A stretch of DNA of 64,000 nucleotides from assembly GCA_023439835.1 (NCBI GenBank), contig JAEXUW010000020.1, positions 1 through 64,000 on the forward strand. The letters are read 5' to 3'. Both the position numbers and the translations under genes were made by a program. How positions within the stretch are numbered: the first letter of the stretch is position 1; every line of letters begins with the position of its first letter. The notes under the pieces were generated by a model that saw only the letters and a list, made by a program, of their open reading frames with translations, did no database searches and was not told the origin of the DNA. The DNA is from Bacillota bacterium. GTDB taxonomy: Bacteria > Bacillota > Clostridia > Oscillospirales > Ruminococcaceae. Of this stretch, positions 16,801 through 26,292 are shown piece by piece.

Positions 16801-19800
16801 CTACACCTCACCTACCGTAATCAGTGCAATCTATCAGGGGCTTGAAAATCTCGGCTTCAAATCCGGTAATGTGCTTGAGCCGTCAATGGGCAGCGGTAAT
16901 TTCTTCGGAATGCTACCGCAGACAATGCAGGACAGCAAACTCTATGGCGTCGAGCTTGACAGCGTAACAGGACGCATTGCAAAGCAGCTCTATCAAAATG
17001 CCGATATTACAGTCACAGGCTTTGAAAGTAAGCCTTTCCCCGATAACTTCTTTGACGTAGCAGTCGGAAACGTACCATTCGGAGCATACAAGATCCCCGA
17101 TAAGCGTTATGACAAGTTAAACCTCAATATTCACGACTATTTCTTTGCAAAAAGTCTGGATAAGGTCAGAGCAGGCGGTGTGGTTGCGTTTGTTACGTCC
17201 AAGGGAACGCTCGATAAGGCAAATCCGTCTTTCAGAAAATACCTTGCACAAAGAGCAGAGCTTCTCGGTGCTATCAGACTGCCAAATAACGCTTTCAAAG
17301 CAAACGCAGGCACGGAGGTCACTTCCGACATCATCTTCCTCCAAAAGCGTGATAAAATCCTTGACATTGAGCCTGAATGGACAAAGCTCGGTCAGACTGC
17401 TGATGGCGTAGCCGTAAACAAGTATTTCGAGGAACACCCAGAAATGATAATCGGCAAAATGGTACAGGGTGCTGAATATTCAATGCACGGAAATGAAACC
17501 GAAACAGCGTGTATTCCGCTTGAAGATGCCGTACTTTCCGAACAGCTTGCAGAAGCAGTTTCACACATTCAAGGCAAAATTCCTGAAGTTGAGCTTGATG
17601 AAGTCGCAGACGGTAAATCCGTTGAGAGCATTCCTGCTGATATAAACGTCAGAAATTACAGCTTTACGCTTGTAGACAATGCGGTTTATTACCGTGAGGA
17701 CAGCCGAATGAATAAGGTTGAGCTGCCAAAGGCAACCGAGGACAGAGTTAAGGCAATGATTGAAATGCGTGACTGTGTTCGTACCCTGATAGACTATCAG
17801 CTCAATGAGTACAGCGACTATGACATCAGTCAGCAGCAGGTCAAGTTGAACAACCTTTATGACAGCTTTTCAAAAAAATTCGACTTGATTAATTCGTCGG
17901 CAAATGCAAAAGCGTTCAGCGATGACAGCGCATATTATCTTCTCTGCTCCCTTGAAATCATCAATGAACAGGGAGAGCTTGAACGTAAAGCGGATATGTT
18001 CTCAAAACGCACAATCAAGCAAAAGGCACAGGTTACAAGCGTTGATACAGCTTCGGAAGCTCTTGCGGTATCCCTCTCGGAAAAAGCAAGAGTAGATATG
18101 CCGTTTATGGCTGAGCTTACAAGTAAAACCGAGGAACAACTTTCGTCTGACCTCAGAGGTGTCATTTTCCTTAATCCCGAACACACGCACGAAAACGACG
18201 GCAGGGACAAATACCTTACTGCCGACGAATATCTTTCAGGCAACGTCCGTGACAAGCTTGAGCTTGCGAAACGCACCGCCGAACTGTATCCCGATGATTA
18301 CAGCATAAATGTCAAGGCTCTCGAACAGGCTCAGCCAAAGCCGCTTGAAGCATCAGAAATTGACGTAAGGCTCGGTGCTACTTGGATTGATACGGATACC
18401 ATTCACAAATTCATATGTGAAACGCTTCAAGTGCCGAGATATATGCAGCGTATGTTTGATGTCAACTTCTCGCCATATACAACGGAATGGCAGATTGACG
18501 GCAAAAACAACGACAGGTCAAACATCCTTGCAAATATGACCTATGGCACGGCTCGAAAGAATGCTTACAGCATTATTGAGGATACGCTTAACCTACGTGA
18601 CGCACGAGTTTATGACCGTGTAGAACAGCCTGACGGCAAGATTACGTCCGTTCTGAATAAGAAAGAAACAATGCTTGCCGCCGAAAAGCAGGAAGCTATC
18701 AAAAACGCTTTTAAGGACTGGATTTTTAAAGAGCCTGAACGCAGAGAAAGACTTGTTGAGAAGTATAATATCCTGTTTAACAGCATTAAGCCGCGAGAAT
18801 ACGACGGCAGTTATATCAACTTTGTGGGAATAAGCCCCGAAATCACGCTGAGAGAACATCAGCTTAATGCCATTGCTCACACAATGTACGGCGGTAACAC
18901 GCTGCTTGCACACGAGGTGGGCGCAGGCAAAACCTATGAAATGGTAGCTTCGGCTATGGAAAGCAAGCGACTTGGATTATGTAACAAGTCGCTTTTTGTC
19001 GTCCCTAATCACCTGACAGAGCAGATGGGCAGTGAATTTTTACGTCTGTATCCGTCGGCAAATATCCTAGTAGCAACGAAAAAAGACTTTGAAGCAAAGA
19101 ACCGAAAAAGACTGTGTGCTAAGATTGCCACAGGCGATTATGATGCAGTCATTATCGGTCATTCTCAGCTTGAGAAAATTCCTGTATCTCAGGAAAGACA
19201 GGAACGTATGCTCCGAAAGCAGATAAATGAACTCACAGAGGGAATTTCATCAATCGGTAAGCGTGCGGGACAGAATTTCACGGTGAAGCAGCTCGAAAAG
19301 ACAAAGCGAACACTTGAAACTAAGCTTAAAAAGCTCATTGACAGTCCACAGCGTGACGATACGGTCACATTTGAGGAATTAGGCGTTGATAAAATGTTCG
19401 TCGATGAGGCGCATAACTTCAAGAACCTGTTCCTTTATACGAAAATGCGTAATGTTGCAGGTGTTCAGCAAACAGAAGCGCAGAAATCCACAGACCTCTA
19501 TATGAAATGTCAGTACCTTGACGAGCTGACGGGCGGCAGAGGCGTGGTATTTGCCACAGGAACGCCCGTTTCAAACTCAATGACGGAGCTTTATACAATG
19601 CAGCGTTACTTGCAGTCGGATAAGCTCAAGAAGATGGGACTTTCAAATTTTGACGCTTGGGCGGCAAACTTCGGAGAAACGGTTACGGCTATAGAATTAG
19701 CACCGGAAGGCACGGGATACAGAGCAAAGACACGATTTGCGAAATTCTTCAATCTCCCCGAACTGATGAACATTTTCCGTGATGTTGCGGATATAAAGAC

Positions 19801-21406
19801 ATCGGATATGCTTAATCTGCCTGTTCCCGAAGCTCATTATCACAATGTTGTGGTACAGCCTACGGAAATGCAGAAGGAAATGGTCTCAGAGCTTTCGAAG
19901 AGAGCAAAGCTCATTCACGAAAAGCTTGTCGCTCCCGAAGAAGATAATATGCTCAAGGTAACGTCGGACGGACGTAAAATAGGACTAGACCAGAGAATGA
20001 TGAACCCGTTGCTCCCCGATGAAGCAGGTACTAAGGTCAATATGTGCCTTGAAAATGTTCATAGGATATGGGAAGAAACTGCCGAAAGAAAGTCAGCACA
20101 GCTTGTTTTCTGCGACTTTTCCACTCCGAAAAGCGACGGCTCATTCAATCTTTACGATGACCTGAGAGGAAAGCTTGTCGCAAAGGGTGTTCCGAAAGAG
20201 GAAATTGCCTTTATTCACGAAGCCGATACCGAGCAGAAGAAAAAAGACCTGTTTACAAAGGTACGAAAAGGTCAGGTGCGTGTATTGATTGGCTCGACAG
20301 CAAAGATGGGAGCTGGAACGAATGTGCAGGATAAGCTGAAAGCTCTCCACGACCTTGACTGCCCTTGGCGTCCCGCTGATTTGGAGCAGCGACACGGTAG
20401 AATTATCCGTCAGGGTAATGAAAACAAGGATTTAGGCGGTGTTGACATCTTCCGATACGTTACGGAAGCAACCTTCGACGCATACCTTTATCAGACGATT
20501 GAGAACAAGCAACGTTTCATTTCGCAGATTATGTCATCAAAATCGCCTGTGCGTTCCTGTGAGGACGTTGATGAAGCAACACTCAGCTATGCCGAAGTAA
20601 AAGCTCTCTGTGCGGGAAATCCGCTTATCAAGGAGAAAATGGACTTGGATATTTCGGTTTCAAAGCTGAAGGTTCTCAAAGCCAATCACATCAATCAGCA
20701 GTACCACCTTGAAGATAACGTTCGTAAAATCTTCCCCGAACGCATTGCAAAGACCGAACAGCGTATTGAGGGATACAAGAGCGACCTTGCTCATTTCAAG
20801 GCACAGCCTGTTGTTTCCGAGGGCATTGCCCCGATGATAGTAATGGATAAGGCGTACACCGAAAAGGAAGCGGCGGGAGCTGCGATTTTACTTGCCTGCA
20901 AGGAAATAAAGCAGAAATCGACGATTGACATCGGCTCTTACAAGGGATTTGATATGTCGCTTTCGTATGACAGCTTTGCAAGCGAGTTCCACCTTGACCT
21001 GCAACGTGATATGACCTATTCCGTAACGCTCGGAACGTCCGAAACGGGAAATATAATGCGTATTGATAATGCTTTGGATTCCATTGAAAAGCTCCTTGAA
21101 AACAGCACGTCACAGCTTGAAACGCTTAATGCTCAGCTAGAGAGTGCAAAATCTGAGCTTGGAAAGCCTTTTCCGCACGAGGATGAACTTAATGTAAAGC
21201 TTATACGTTTGGCAGAGCTTAATTCGGCGCTTGATATTGACGGAACGGAAGCTGAGAATTCAGAGCTTGCGGTTGCGGATAAAAAGCCTGATATTTCGGC
21301 TGATAAGAAGCCGTCTATTCACGATAGGCTTAGTGCTATCAAGGAAAGGCAGGAGGGTGAGAAAAAGCCGAAGCCGCTTACTCCGACAAAGGAGAACGAG
21401 ATTTAG
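13835..21406 (+). CDS. Giant SNF2-type helicase fused to an N6-adenine methylase-like domain
   Basis: A 2523-residue protein. An ArdC-like N-terminal region (about 1-240) is followed by a Gly/Asp/Arg/Gln-rich linker (about 250-380) that overlaps an out-of-frame gene. The methylase region has motif I LEPSMGSGNFFG near 1014-1025 and VGNVPFGAYK near 1077 in place of the usual NPPF. The helicase has AHEVGAGKT (about 1692-1700), VDEAHNF (about 1856), TGTPVSNS, and motif VI RHGRIIRQGNE near 2187. These proteins are typical of Tn1549-like ICEs and are thought to process or protect transferred DNA. ATG 13835 follows AAAGGAGGA; the earlier ATG 13817 lacks a ribosome site. Confidence 0.9.
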   Translation: MQTKLQMYQEVSEQASKRLWSDTDYFRSFLVTSARLYKYRFKDQIMIHDQRPNAVACAEYDTWGREDIANRFVKRGSKGIALIDDSKDKTRLRYVFDFTDTSPRDDRSKEPFFWSITEENRQLVGNALGSSTGSIDSCLINKAHELAKQYSSDYSKELFNATNGTFLEELDDFNVQVKFEQLLETSLSYSLLSRCGYEPFAYFDEDDFRGIHDFNSTEAMSVLGTAVSDLSEQVLRTIERTLKDFERSKEYGRNDITQNNHGERNGVHSGRANADLSPEPERTGGRTDWQVRNAPQEISQGEPQPVLSGDADKGNTGRTSQGDRQDGERQTGQNASRYDEVGGRDGTAQSDRPDEVGGIDEQHQALGGGDNSQRADIQLNTKEAVQTEESPNGTAFLMPESKIFGIFKHDSEMNLTKPEILEFFLEYKDDNRRRDFIKAAYANRPVEFKVDGETVGYKKDGDGLRIWEGTFESRTSDVHLSWDLVQSFVADLIDRHEYIDVPVQEDFFDIEPEQEEIGQVQLSLFGEDIPLVEKPTKTKSSLFIGNVNTIEALRDEIMRGSGFADGKFRIDDFYRKNKPATKEFADYLKKEYGIGGHSGNGDIGFVDHDSKGIRIRIKTDKGEQSANFNWNEVAKYTAELLDSHKYLSPDDIDSHIRQAQYTIARSGDIGVDDFHYKKAVDVLTKYGLLDKNAQLSKEMYHSEYPEFRIGGMLRMEVNAPIEMWERFAVNGLVPNKNSIDKLMFESDGGNWNKFYIPDMFGNVWNSVNALDVLTPAEYATMEKLVQEVFAEKGKAVTVSNDEIAPDDDEYELKIGDKIELDDGTFQITNITESPFGTSYELQDLNVIYPIFRSIREDELYSMGFALVEEAQKAEPNASREIHDLPVKAENKPAPKHNFHITDNDLGVGGAKTKYHNNVEAIKLLNTLEAENRLATSNGQEILSKYVGWGGLPNVFDSTKSDWSSEYNELKSLLSPDEYESARASTLNAHYTSPTVISAIYQGLENLGFKSGNVLEPSMGSGNFFGMLPQTMQDSKLYGVELDSVTGRIAKQLYQNADITVTGFESKPFPDNFFDVAVGNVPFGAYKIPDKRYDKLNLNIHDYFFAKSLDKVRAGGVVAFVTSKGTLDKANPSFRKYLAQRAELLGAIRLPNNAFKANAGTEVTSDIIFLQKRDKILDIEPEWTKLGQTADGVAVNKYFEEHPEMIIGKMVQGAEYSMHGNETETACIPLEDAVLSEQLAEAVSHIQGKIPEVELDEVADGKSVESIPADINVRNYSFTLVDNAVYYREDSRMNKVELPKATEDRVKAMIEMRDCVRTLIDYQLNEYSDYDISQQQVKLNNLYDSFSKKFDLINSSANAKAFSDDSAYYLLCSLEIINEQGELERKADMFSKRTIKQKAQVTSVDTASEALAVSLSEKARVDMPFMAELTSKTEEQLSSDLRGVIFLNPEHTHENDGRDKYLTADEYLSGNVRDKLELAKRTAELYPDDYSINVKALEQAQPKPLEASEIDVRLGATWIDTDTIHKFICETLQVPRYMQRMFDVNFSPYTTEWQIDGKNNDRSNILANMTYGTARKNAYSIIEDTLNLRDARVYDRVEQPDGKITSVLNKKETMLAAEKQEAIKNAFKDWIFKEPERRERLVEKYNILFNSIKPREYDGSYINFVGISPEITLREHQLNAIAHTMYGGNTLLAHEVGAGKTYEMVASAMESKRLGLCNKSLFVVPNHLTEQMGSEFLRLYPSANILVATKKDFEAKNRKRLCAKIATGDYDAVIIGHSQLEKIPVSQERQERMLRKQINELTEGISSIGKRAGQNFTVKQLEKTKRTLETKLKKLIDSPQRDDTVTFEELGVDKMFVDEAHNFKNLFLYTKMRNVAGVQQTEAQKSTDLYMKCQYLDELTGGRGVVFATGTPVSNSMTELYTMQRYLQSDKLKKMGLSNFDAWAANFGETVTAIELAPEGTGYRAKTRFAKFFNLPELMNIFRDVADIKTSDMLNLPVPEAHYHNVVVQPTEMQKEMVSELSKRAKLIHEKLVAPEEDNMLKVTSDGRKIGLDQRMMNPLLPDEAGTKVNMCLENVHRIWEETAERKSAQLVFCDFSTPKSDGSFNLYDDLRGKLVAKGVPKEEIAFIHEADTEQKKKDLFTKVRKGQVRVLIGSTAKMGAGTNVQDKLKALHDLDCPWRPADLEQRHGRIIRQGNENKDLGGVDIFRYVTEATFDAYLYQTIENKQRFISQIMSSKSPVRSCEDVDEATLSYAEVKALCAGNPLIKEKMDLDISVSKLKVLKANHINQQYHLEDNVRKIFPERIAKTEQRIEGYKSDLAHFKAQPVVSEGIAPMIVMDKAYTEKEAAGAAILLACKEIKQKSTIDIGSYKGFDMSLSYDSFASEFHLDLQRDMTYSVTLGTSETGNIMRIDNALDSIEKLLENSTSQLETLNAQLESAKSELGKPFPHEDELNVKLIRLAELNSALDIDGTEAENSELAVADKKPDISADKKPSIHDRLSAIKERQEGEKKPKPLTPTKENEI
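14586..14972 (+). CDS. TnpV-family protein encoded out of frame inside the helicase gene
   Basis: A 128-residue protein matching the TnpV family (PNLNVPEGEPIGKYGMLHKKYL, LREIDKTAKDRLDKMLP, GVTEQLKATDQMKWVGLMNN, AEEIILSELIYS). It lies in a different frame, entirely within the helicase linker. ATG 14586 is about eight bases after AAAGGAG (14571-14577). The long open frame, a recognisable family and a proper ribosome site argue that it is real, and that the odd composition of the helicase linker is a by-product of overprinting. TnpV function is unknown; it is linked to mobile elements. Confidence 0.8.
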   Translation: MDEMTLPKTITENGMEYILDEQTQTYLPNLNVPEGEPIGKYGMLHKKYLKENRSPFYQAMLIKGTLDEHLREIDKTAKDRLDKMLPDMMKSAGVTEQLKATDQMKWVGLMNNIKHSAEEIILSELIYS

Positions 21407-21548
21407 GATAAAATGAGCTGTAAGCAGGCAGATGAACGGTTATATGGGTAACATCATAGCCGTTGAAATTCGCCTGTTCTGACAGCCATAAAATCGAGAT
21501 TTTCGCCCCGGATTTGTCTATTTTAATGTAAAGGTGATGTTTAAGAAA

Positions 21549-21716
21549 ATGCCCAGATTGAGCAAAAAGAAAAAGGAAGAATGGGAGTTCTTTCTCAACG
21601 ATAAAAACCGTATGTGCTATTGTAAAACGTGCCGTGAATGCGCAAATGACTGCAAGCAGAGCTTTCACTCAGTAATATGTTATTGCCCTTTGTTCAAGTC
21701 ACGGAAATGTAAATGA
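21549..21716 (+). CDS. Small cysteine-rich (zinc-finger-like) ICE protein
   Basis: A 55-residue basic protein beginning MPRLSKKKKEEWEFF, with cysteines in a C-x-C-x2-C-x3-C-x3-C pattern followed by C-x-C and a last C. This fits zinc binding. Similar short proteins follow the helicase gene in related ICEs; role unknown. ATG 21549 is preferred over ATG 21537 because AAAGGTGAT lies at normal distance and the start fits the family N-terminus. Confidence 0.6.
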   Translation: MPRLSKKKKEEWEFFLNDKNRMCYCKTCRECANDCKQSFHSVICYCPLFKSRKCK

Positions 21717-21719
21717 ATA

Positions 21720-21768
21720 CGCCCTCTCGGCTGCCACAGAAATGTGGCGGTCGGGAGGGCGATTTTTT
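21720..21768 (+). terminator. Intrinsic terminator closing the conjugation operon
   Basis: A long stem, CGCCCTC at the base paired with GAGGGCG, and an upper GCCACA-GAAA-TGTGGC hairpin, is followed by ATTTTTTG. It separates the + conjugation genes from the converging Wadjet operon. Confidence 0.85.
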
Positions 21769-21815
21769 GTTGTATATGTAAGCAGTAGTATTTATAACAG
21801 GAAAGAGTCAGCTAA

Positions 21816-23057
21816 TTAGGTTTCATTCCAACTGATTATTTCTTGTTCCAGTTTACAATTATGCTCTAACATATAATTGATTGTTGAGCTAAACTCATCA
21901 AAACAGAGCAACTTTTTGGCTTTTACAATATCATTTTTTTCAAGCGGTTTAGTGTATGTTGAGTATGTGGATAGCCAATCTATTCCCATTTTATACGGGA
22001 TAAAAAAAATCCCGGTTGTTCTACGCAGATTGGTTAATATATAGAATCCATCCGGATCGATATCACCAAAATGATACCATTTCTTATTGCTGTTGGTATT
22101 GTGAATTGCCTTTAACAAATTGCTTTTCGCAGAATTGTTATATCCACTTAAATATATTTGAAAATAATTTGATAGGTTCATTCTGGTATAGTTTGTAAGA
22201 TTTTCTATAGTGATAATATTTTCAGAAAATACAATGAATTTCTCTATTTTAAGCAAATCCGTTGAAATAATTGCAATTGGATGTAAAGGCGAAAGCTGTA
22301 TTTCCATTCCGTCATTGTAGATAATTTTACCGCTACCTTTGAAGTAAATGTAGGTTGGGTTCTTAACGATTTGGTTTTCGGACAGAATTATATCGTATTG
22401 CCTTTTTTTGTCAGGCTCATTTTCTGCCAAATTGGTATAGTCACCATATTCCATAAGCAATGAGCATATTTTTGTTTTGTATTTTCTTTCAAACAATTTA
22501 CTATCTGAAAAAAGTTGAATTGATAGCTCTCTTTCCATTATTTCAAGCTTGTTTGCTTCGATGTATTCAATGCATTTCAGTATTTTATCCAATTCATTTG
22601 GATTTTCAGCTATTGCAATTTCTTTATGATTTTCTAACCTTTTAAGTTGAGCATTACAGAGATTAGAAAGCGTATTGCTCTTTGTGACGTATTCTTTGAG
22701 AAAATTTTCAAAACTTTTAAGCCTGTCGTTTTTCTCTGTAACGCCCACTATTTCGCAATAATCCGAGTATTTTTCCGTAACCGCAATAACAGCGTCAATA
22801 TCTGTTGAGCTTCTTTTTACAGTTACAAGACCAATACGTTCCAGCTCTGCAATGTCATTGCGTAAGCTTTCAACCAATTCAAGATTAGCATAATCCGAGT
22901 AATAGTCTTTATAAATATCGTCGGGAGAACACTTAAAGCTTTGGTTAACCTTATTTGTATTTGTATAGCTGCGGCTTTCTTCGTATTTTTTTAGTAATAT
23001 TGATAGTATTCGCTTTTGATTACTGTTATAAACGAGGACATCACTTAATAAATTCAT
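21816..23057 (-). CDS. jetD: Wadjet protein JetD (DUF2220, Toprim-like nuclease subunit)
   Basis: A 413-residue protein with a C-terminal DUF2220 region containing YHFGDIDPDGFYILTNLR, the acidic cluster of the Toprim-like fold that makes JetD the DNA-cleaving subunit of Wadjet. In characterised Wadjet systems the JetABC SMC-like complex extrudes loops on small circular DNA and JetD cuts it, giving defence against plasmids. ATG 23057 lies after GGAGGG and overlaps the end of jetC by 17 bases. It is the last gene of a four-gene operon. Confidence 0.88.
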   Translation of the reverse strand: MNLLSDVLVYNSNQKRILSILLKKYEESRSYTNTNKVNQSFKCSPDDIYKDYYSDYANLELVESLRNDIAELERIGLVTVKRSSTDIDAVIAVTEKYSDYCEIVGVTEKNDRLKSFENFLKEYVTKSNTLSNLCNAQLKRLENHKEIAIAENPNELDKILKCIEYIEANKLEIMERELSIQLFSDSKLFERKYKTKICSLLMEYGDYTNLAENEPDKKRQYDIILSENQIVKNPTYIYFKGSGKIIYNDGMEIQLSPLHPIAIISTDLLKIEKFIVFSENIITIENLTNYTRMNLSNYFQIYLSGYNNSAKSNLLKAIHNTNSNKKWYHFGDIDPDGFYILTNLRRTTGIFFIPYKMGIDWLSTYSTYTKPLEKNDIVKAKKLLCFDEFSSTINYMLEHNCKLEQEIISWNET

Positions 23058-26000
23058 CGGCAAGTCCCTCCAATACATTTGTATATCGTCCTGTTTCAAC
23101 AAGACTTATTGTAGAATCAATAAACTTTCCAATGCTGTTTATCTTTTCCGGAGGAGCTGCATACATTACTTGAAATCCATTCTGTTCAAAGTAATTGACC
23201 ATTTGTTCTATGCGTTCCTGACTAAGTGCTGAGAATGCTTCGTCAATAAATGCAAGTCTTGCACAATTGTAAGTCCTTTTGTAACAAGTCATAAGGCTTG
23301 CGGCTAGAATAATGAAATACGGAGTCTGCTTTTCACCATTGCTTGCAGAACCTTGTTTTTCAGATAAATCCATAATAATATTGGCAGATTGGATTTGGTT
23401 TTTTATTTGCATATCATAGCTGTAATAGGTGCGGTAATCCGTATATTCATCGTCATCAGCTTCTTTTAAAATAGTATCAAGAAAATCCATTATATCCTGA
23501 TGAAGCTCAGGGTCTTCATCTATTTTCTGCACAATAAAGTCATTCAATTGAAATGCATCATCGAATAGTTTATGTTTAATTCTGAAAAAAGCGGCTCTGT
23601 CTTTCTTTTCGTTTGCTTTAAACGAATAAACATCCTGTCCAAACGGAAGTTGTTCAAGCTCATCATTTATTGCATTGATATCTGTCTTTGCGTTGTTAAG
23701 TGATTCGCATATCGCAGCAATAAAATCAGTAACAAACGCACTTTCAAGCTCTTGCTGCTTTTCTTCTAACTTATTTCTTGTTTCTTCTGCATCTACGTTG
23801 GAGATTTTATCCCGTTCTGCACGATACACAGAAATATATGAAATTCCACGTTCTTCAGTATTTCGTCCGGAAAGATTGCAGTATTTTATTTGTTCATCCT
23901 CAAGCTTCTTTTGGGCATTTTTGCGTTCACCTTCATACTTTTCAATGGTTGATTCTGCAACAGCAATCCCATCTGCATTATTTCTACTAAGGCGTTCATA
24001 TTCAGAAATAGCTTCTTTCTTCAGTTCAAGGTGCATAATTATAAAATTATCAAAATCTCGTCGATTGTCGTTTGCAGCTTGAGTAAATTTGATGTTGTCA
24101 TCTGTAATTTTTTTTATTTCCCTGTTGCAAGCGTTCTTTAAGTCGCTCAAATCTGTTCTGCGTTTATCAGCAGCATTAAACTCATTTATCGCTTTATTGC
24201 GCTGCTCCTGAAGCATTAAAAAATTTGGGTTGTTTTGCATTTCTGTCAGCTCTGCTTTATCGGTAGAATACTTCTCTATCAACTTTGGAAGCGAGTTAAC
24301 AGACTCAAAACGATAATCGTTACCTGATAGTCTAAGCACTTCATATTTTTTTCGTTGAAGCAGATTTAAATCCTTGGATTTAACATAGTTTTGCTTTTCT
24401 GAATTAAGCTTCTTAAGCTCGTTTTGCTTTTGCTCAAGTTGTAGTTTTATAGAATCTCGTCCAAGATAGTATTCCATATTTGCAAAATCCAGATTACTTG
24501 CAGTAAGTCCTTTGGCAAGAGTGCCGTCTGCCATAATACCACCTTTGGGATGATTGTGTAATTCATCGAGGGTTGCACAAAGGTGAAGTCGTCCAAGTAA
24601 ATAATTTGCATACAGTCTTGCTTCTTTGTTTGGAATATTCAATATTTTCGCAGCCGAGCCGGGACAAGCTTCATAGTTTTCAAGCTTATCAGTTAAGACC
24701 AGATTTAGCTTGTAATACTTTTTTCTGTGAAATATTTCTAATGCCTTACCCGTATATTGACTGTCAATAATCAAATTAAACTTATTGTTTCGTAAATAAA
24801 CTTCTAAAGCATTACGCCATTGCGGGTCGCTTATTGATTCAACAAGCTCGGCAAAAGTACGAACCTTTGCTGTTATTCCTTGTAATGACAACTCCGAATT
24901 GATTTCGGTTATGGCATCTGTCACATATTTAGGATAATCGGAAATATTGTTTTCAAGTTTTTTTATGCTTTGCGAAACATTAATTATTGCTTTATCTATT
25001 TCATTAATGCTTTTATCATCATCCCACTCTTGCTTTTTCAACAAATCAATCTTTTCTTTGGTGGTGTTTTCCAGCCGCTTTAGTGCGTGATATTTTTCTT
25101 CAGCTTGGTATTGCGAATCACACAACTGATTTAAAATAGTGATTTCACTTTGTGGTAAATTAAAATCATCAAGAAAGCTTTCAAAAGATTTTTGGAGTTG
25201 AATAATGGCATTAACATTATTTTTGGCAACAGTTATCTCAGTTTCATATTGTCTTACAGCGTTTTCTAACTGTTCAACGCCTGCTGAAAAATCGCTCTGA
25301 TTATACATCATCTCAGCATCGGTTCGATGTTGAAGTGCAATATTAAACGCAGTATCGGCTTCAATATATTCCTTTTCTAATCGTGTAAGTCGTTCTTTTT
25401 CTTCTTGTAATACTTTCTGTGTTTCTTGCTGTTTCTTTTCGGCAAGGATGAAATTTTGATATTTGAGTTCGGCTCTCTTTAGAATAATTGAACGTTCTGC
25501 TTTTTCGTAATCAATGGCTCTTTCCTCAATTTTGTTAAGCTGCGTTTGAATATTGAGAATGTTTGTATAAGTGTCTTTGATCTTGGCGAACTGCTGTTTC
25601 TGTTCTTTAAGATGAGCAAGAGTTTGTATTTCTTTTTCTGGTAAAACACTGTCACGAATAAATTTATCAATATTGTTTTCAGGTTGAAATGCCATCATTT
25701 TTATCAGTTTTCTACGGAGAATCTCGGGTTCTCCTCTTAACCCCAAAGCTCTTTGCAATGTGTTTATTCCTGTGGATTTAATCAAAAAATCTGTAGATTT
25801 TAAGCGTGAACCATTTATTTTCAATTCATTTTTGGGTGTGACAAATAAACTTCCATTTACCTTTTTATAGAAGTTAAAATCGGATATTCGAGATTTTGGC
25901 TTTACAAACCAAAATGACTTCCAGCTCATTTCGTCTGTTGATTCTATACATACTCCAACTGTAATATAAAAATTGTCAGCGGTGGAGAAAAACTCAACAG

Positions 26001-26292
26001 CGATGTAACTTATTACATTACCGTTCCTAAGGTATTGATATTGTCCCTTGCTTTTTGTGTCGCCTCGCACATAACTCAGAACACTTCTATCTCTATCCTG
26101 AGCTGCTTTATTGAACTGCGTATTTCCTGTTAATACATAAGTAAGGGCATCAAGAATAGTTGATTTACCGCTTCCGTTGGTTCCTGTGAATAGCGTTGAA
26201 CCATTTATTTTTATAGGAACAGCGCCAAATCGTGACCACTGTACTAACAACATATTTGTCATAGATTTTCTTAGTAGCATTGAATTATTCAT
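23041..26292 (-). CDS. jetC: Wadjet protein JetC (SMC/MukB-like ATPase)
   Basis: About 1083 residues. Walker A GTNGSGKS (about residues 37-44) starts the ATPase head. Long coiled coils with many Glu/Lys/Gln heptads flank a hinge near residues 480-570. The C-terminal head lobe has SNGEKQTPYFIILAA and Walker B/D-loop LAFIDEAFSALSQER. It is the DNA-translocating motor of Wadjet. The exact start is uncertain: ATG 26292 or 26295 overlap the end of jetB by 8-11 bases and follow a GAGG, but ATGs at 26280, 26262 and 26253 are also possible. Confidence 0.9.
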   Translation of the reverse strand: MNNSMLLRKSMTNMLLVQWSRFGAVPIKINGSTLFTGTNGSGKSTILDALTYVLTGNTQFNKAAQDRDRSVLSYVRGDTKSKGQYQYLRNGNVISYIAVEFFSTADNFYITVGVCIESTDEMSWKSFWFVKPKSRISDFNFYKKVNGSLFVTPKNELKINGSRLKSTDFLIKSTGINTLQRALGLRGEPEILRRKLIKMMAFQPENNIDKFIRDSVLPEKEIQTLAHLKEQKQQFAKIKDTYTNILNIQTQLNKIEERAIDYEKAERSIILKRAELKYQNFILAEKKQQETQKVLQEEKERLTRLEKEYIEADTAFNIALQHRTDAEMMYNQSDFSAGVEQLENAVRQYETEITVAKNNVNAIIQLQKSFESFLDDFNLPQSEITILNQLCDSQYQAEEKYHALKRLENTTKEKIDLLKKQEWDDDKSINEIDKAIINVSQSIKKLENNISDYPKYVTDAITEINSELSLQGITAKVRTFAELVESISDPQWRNALEVYLRNNKFNLIIDSQYTGKALEIFHRKKYYKLNLVLTDKLENYEACPGSAAKILNIPNKEARLYANYLLGRLHLCATLDELHNHPKGGIMADGTLAKGLTASNLDFANMEYYLGRDSIKLQLEQKQNELKKLNSEKQNYVKSKDLNLLQRKKYEVLRLSGNDYRFESVNSLPKLIEKYSTDKAELTEMQNNPNFLMLQEQRNKAINEFNAADKRRTDLSDLKNACNREIKKITDDNIKFTQAANDNRRDFDNFIIMHLELKKEAISEYERLSRNNADGIAVAESTIEKYEGERKNAQKKLEDEQIKYCNLSGRNTEERGISYISVYRAERDKISNVDAEETRNKLEEKQQELESAFVTDFIAAICESLNNAKTDINAINDELEQLPFGQDVYSFKANEKKDRAAFFRIKHKLFDDAFQLNDFIVQKIDEDPELHQDIMDFLDTILKEADDDEYTDYRTYYSYDMQIKNQIQSANIIMDLSEKQGSASNGEKQTPYFIILAASLMTCYKRTYNCARLAFIDEAFSALSQERIEQMVNYFEQNGFQVMYAAPPEKINSIGKFIDSTISLVETGRYTNVLEGLADEFIK

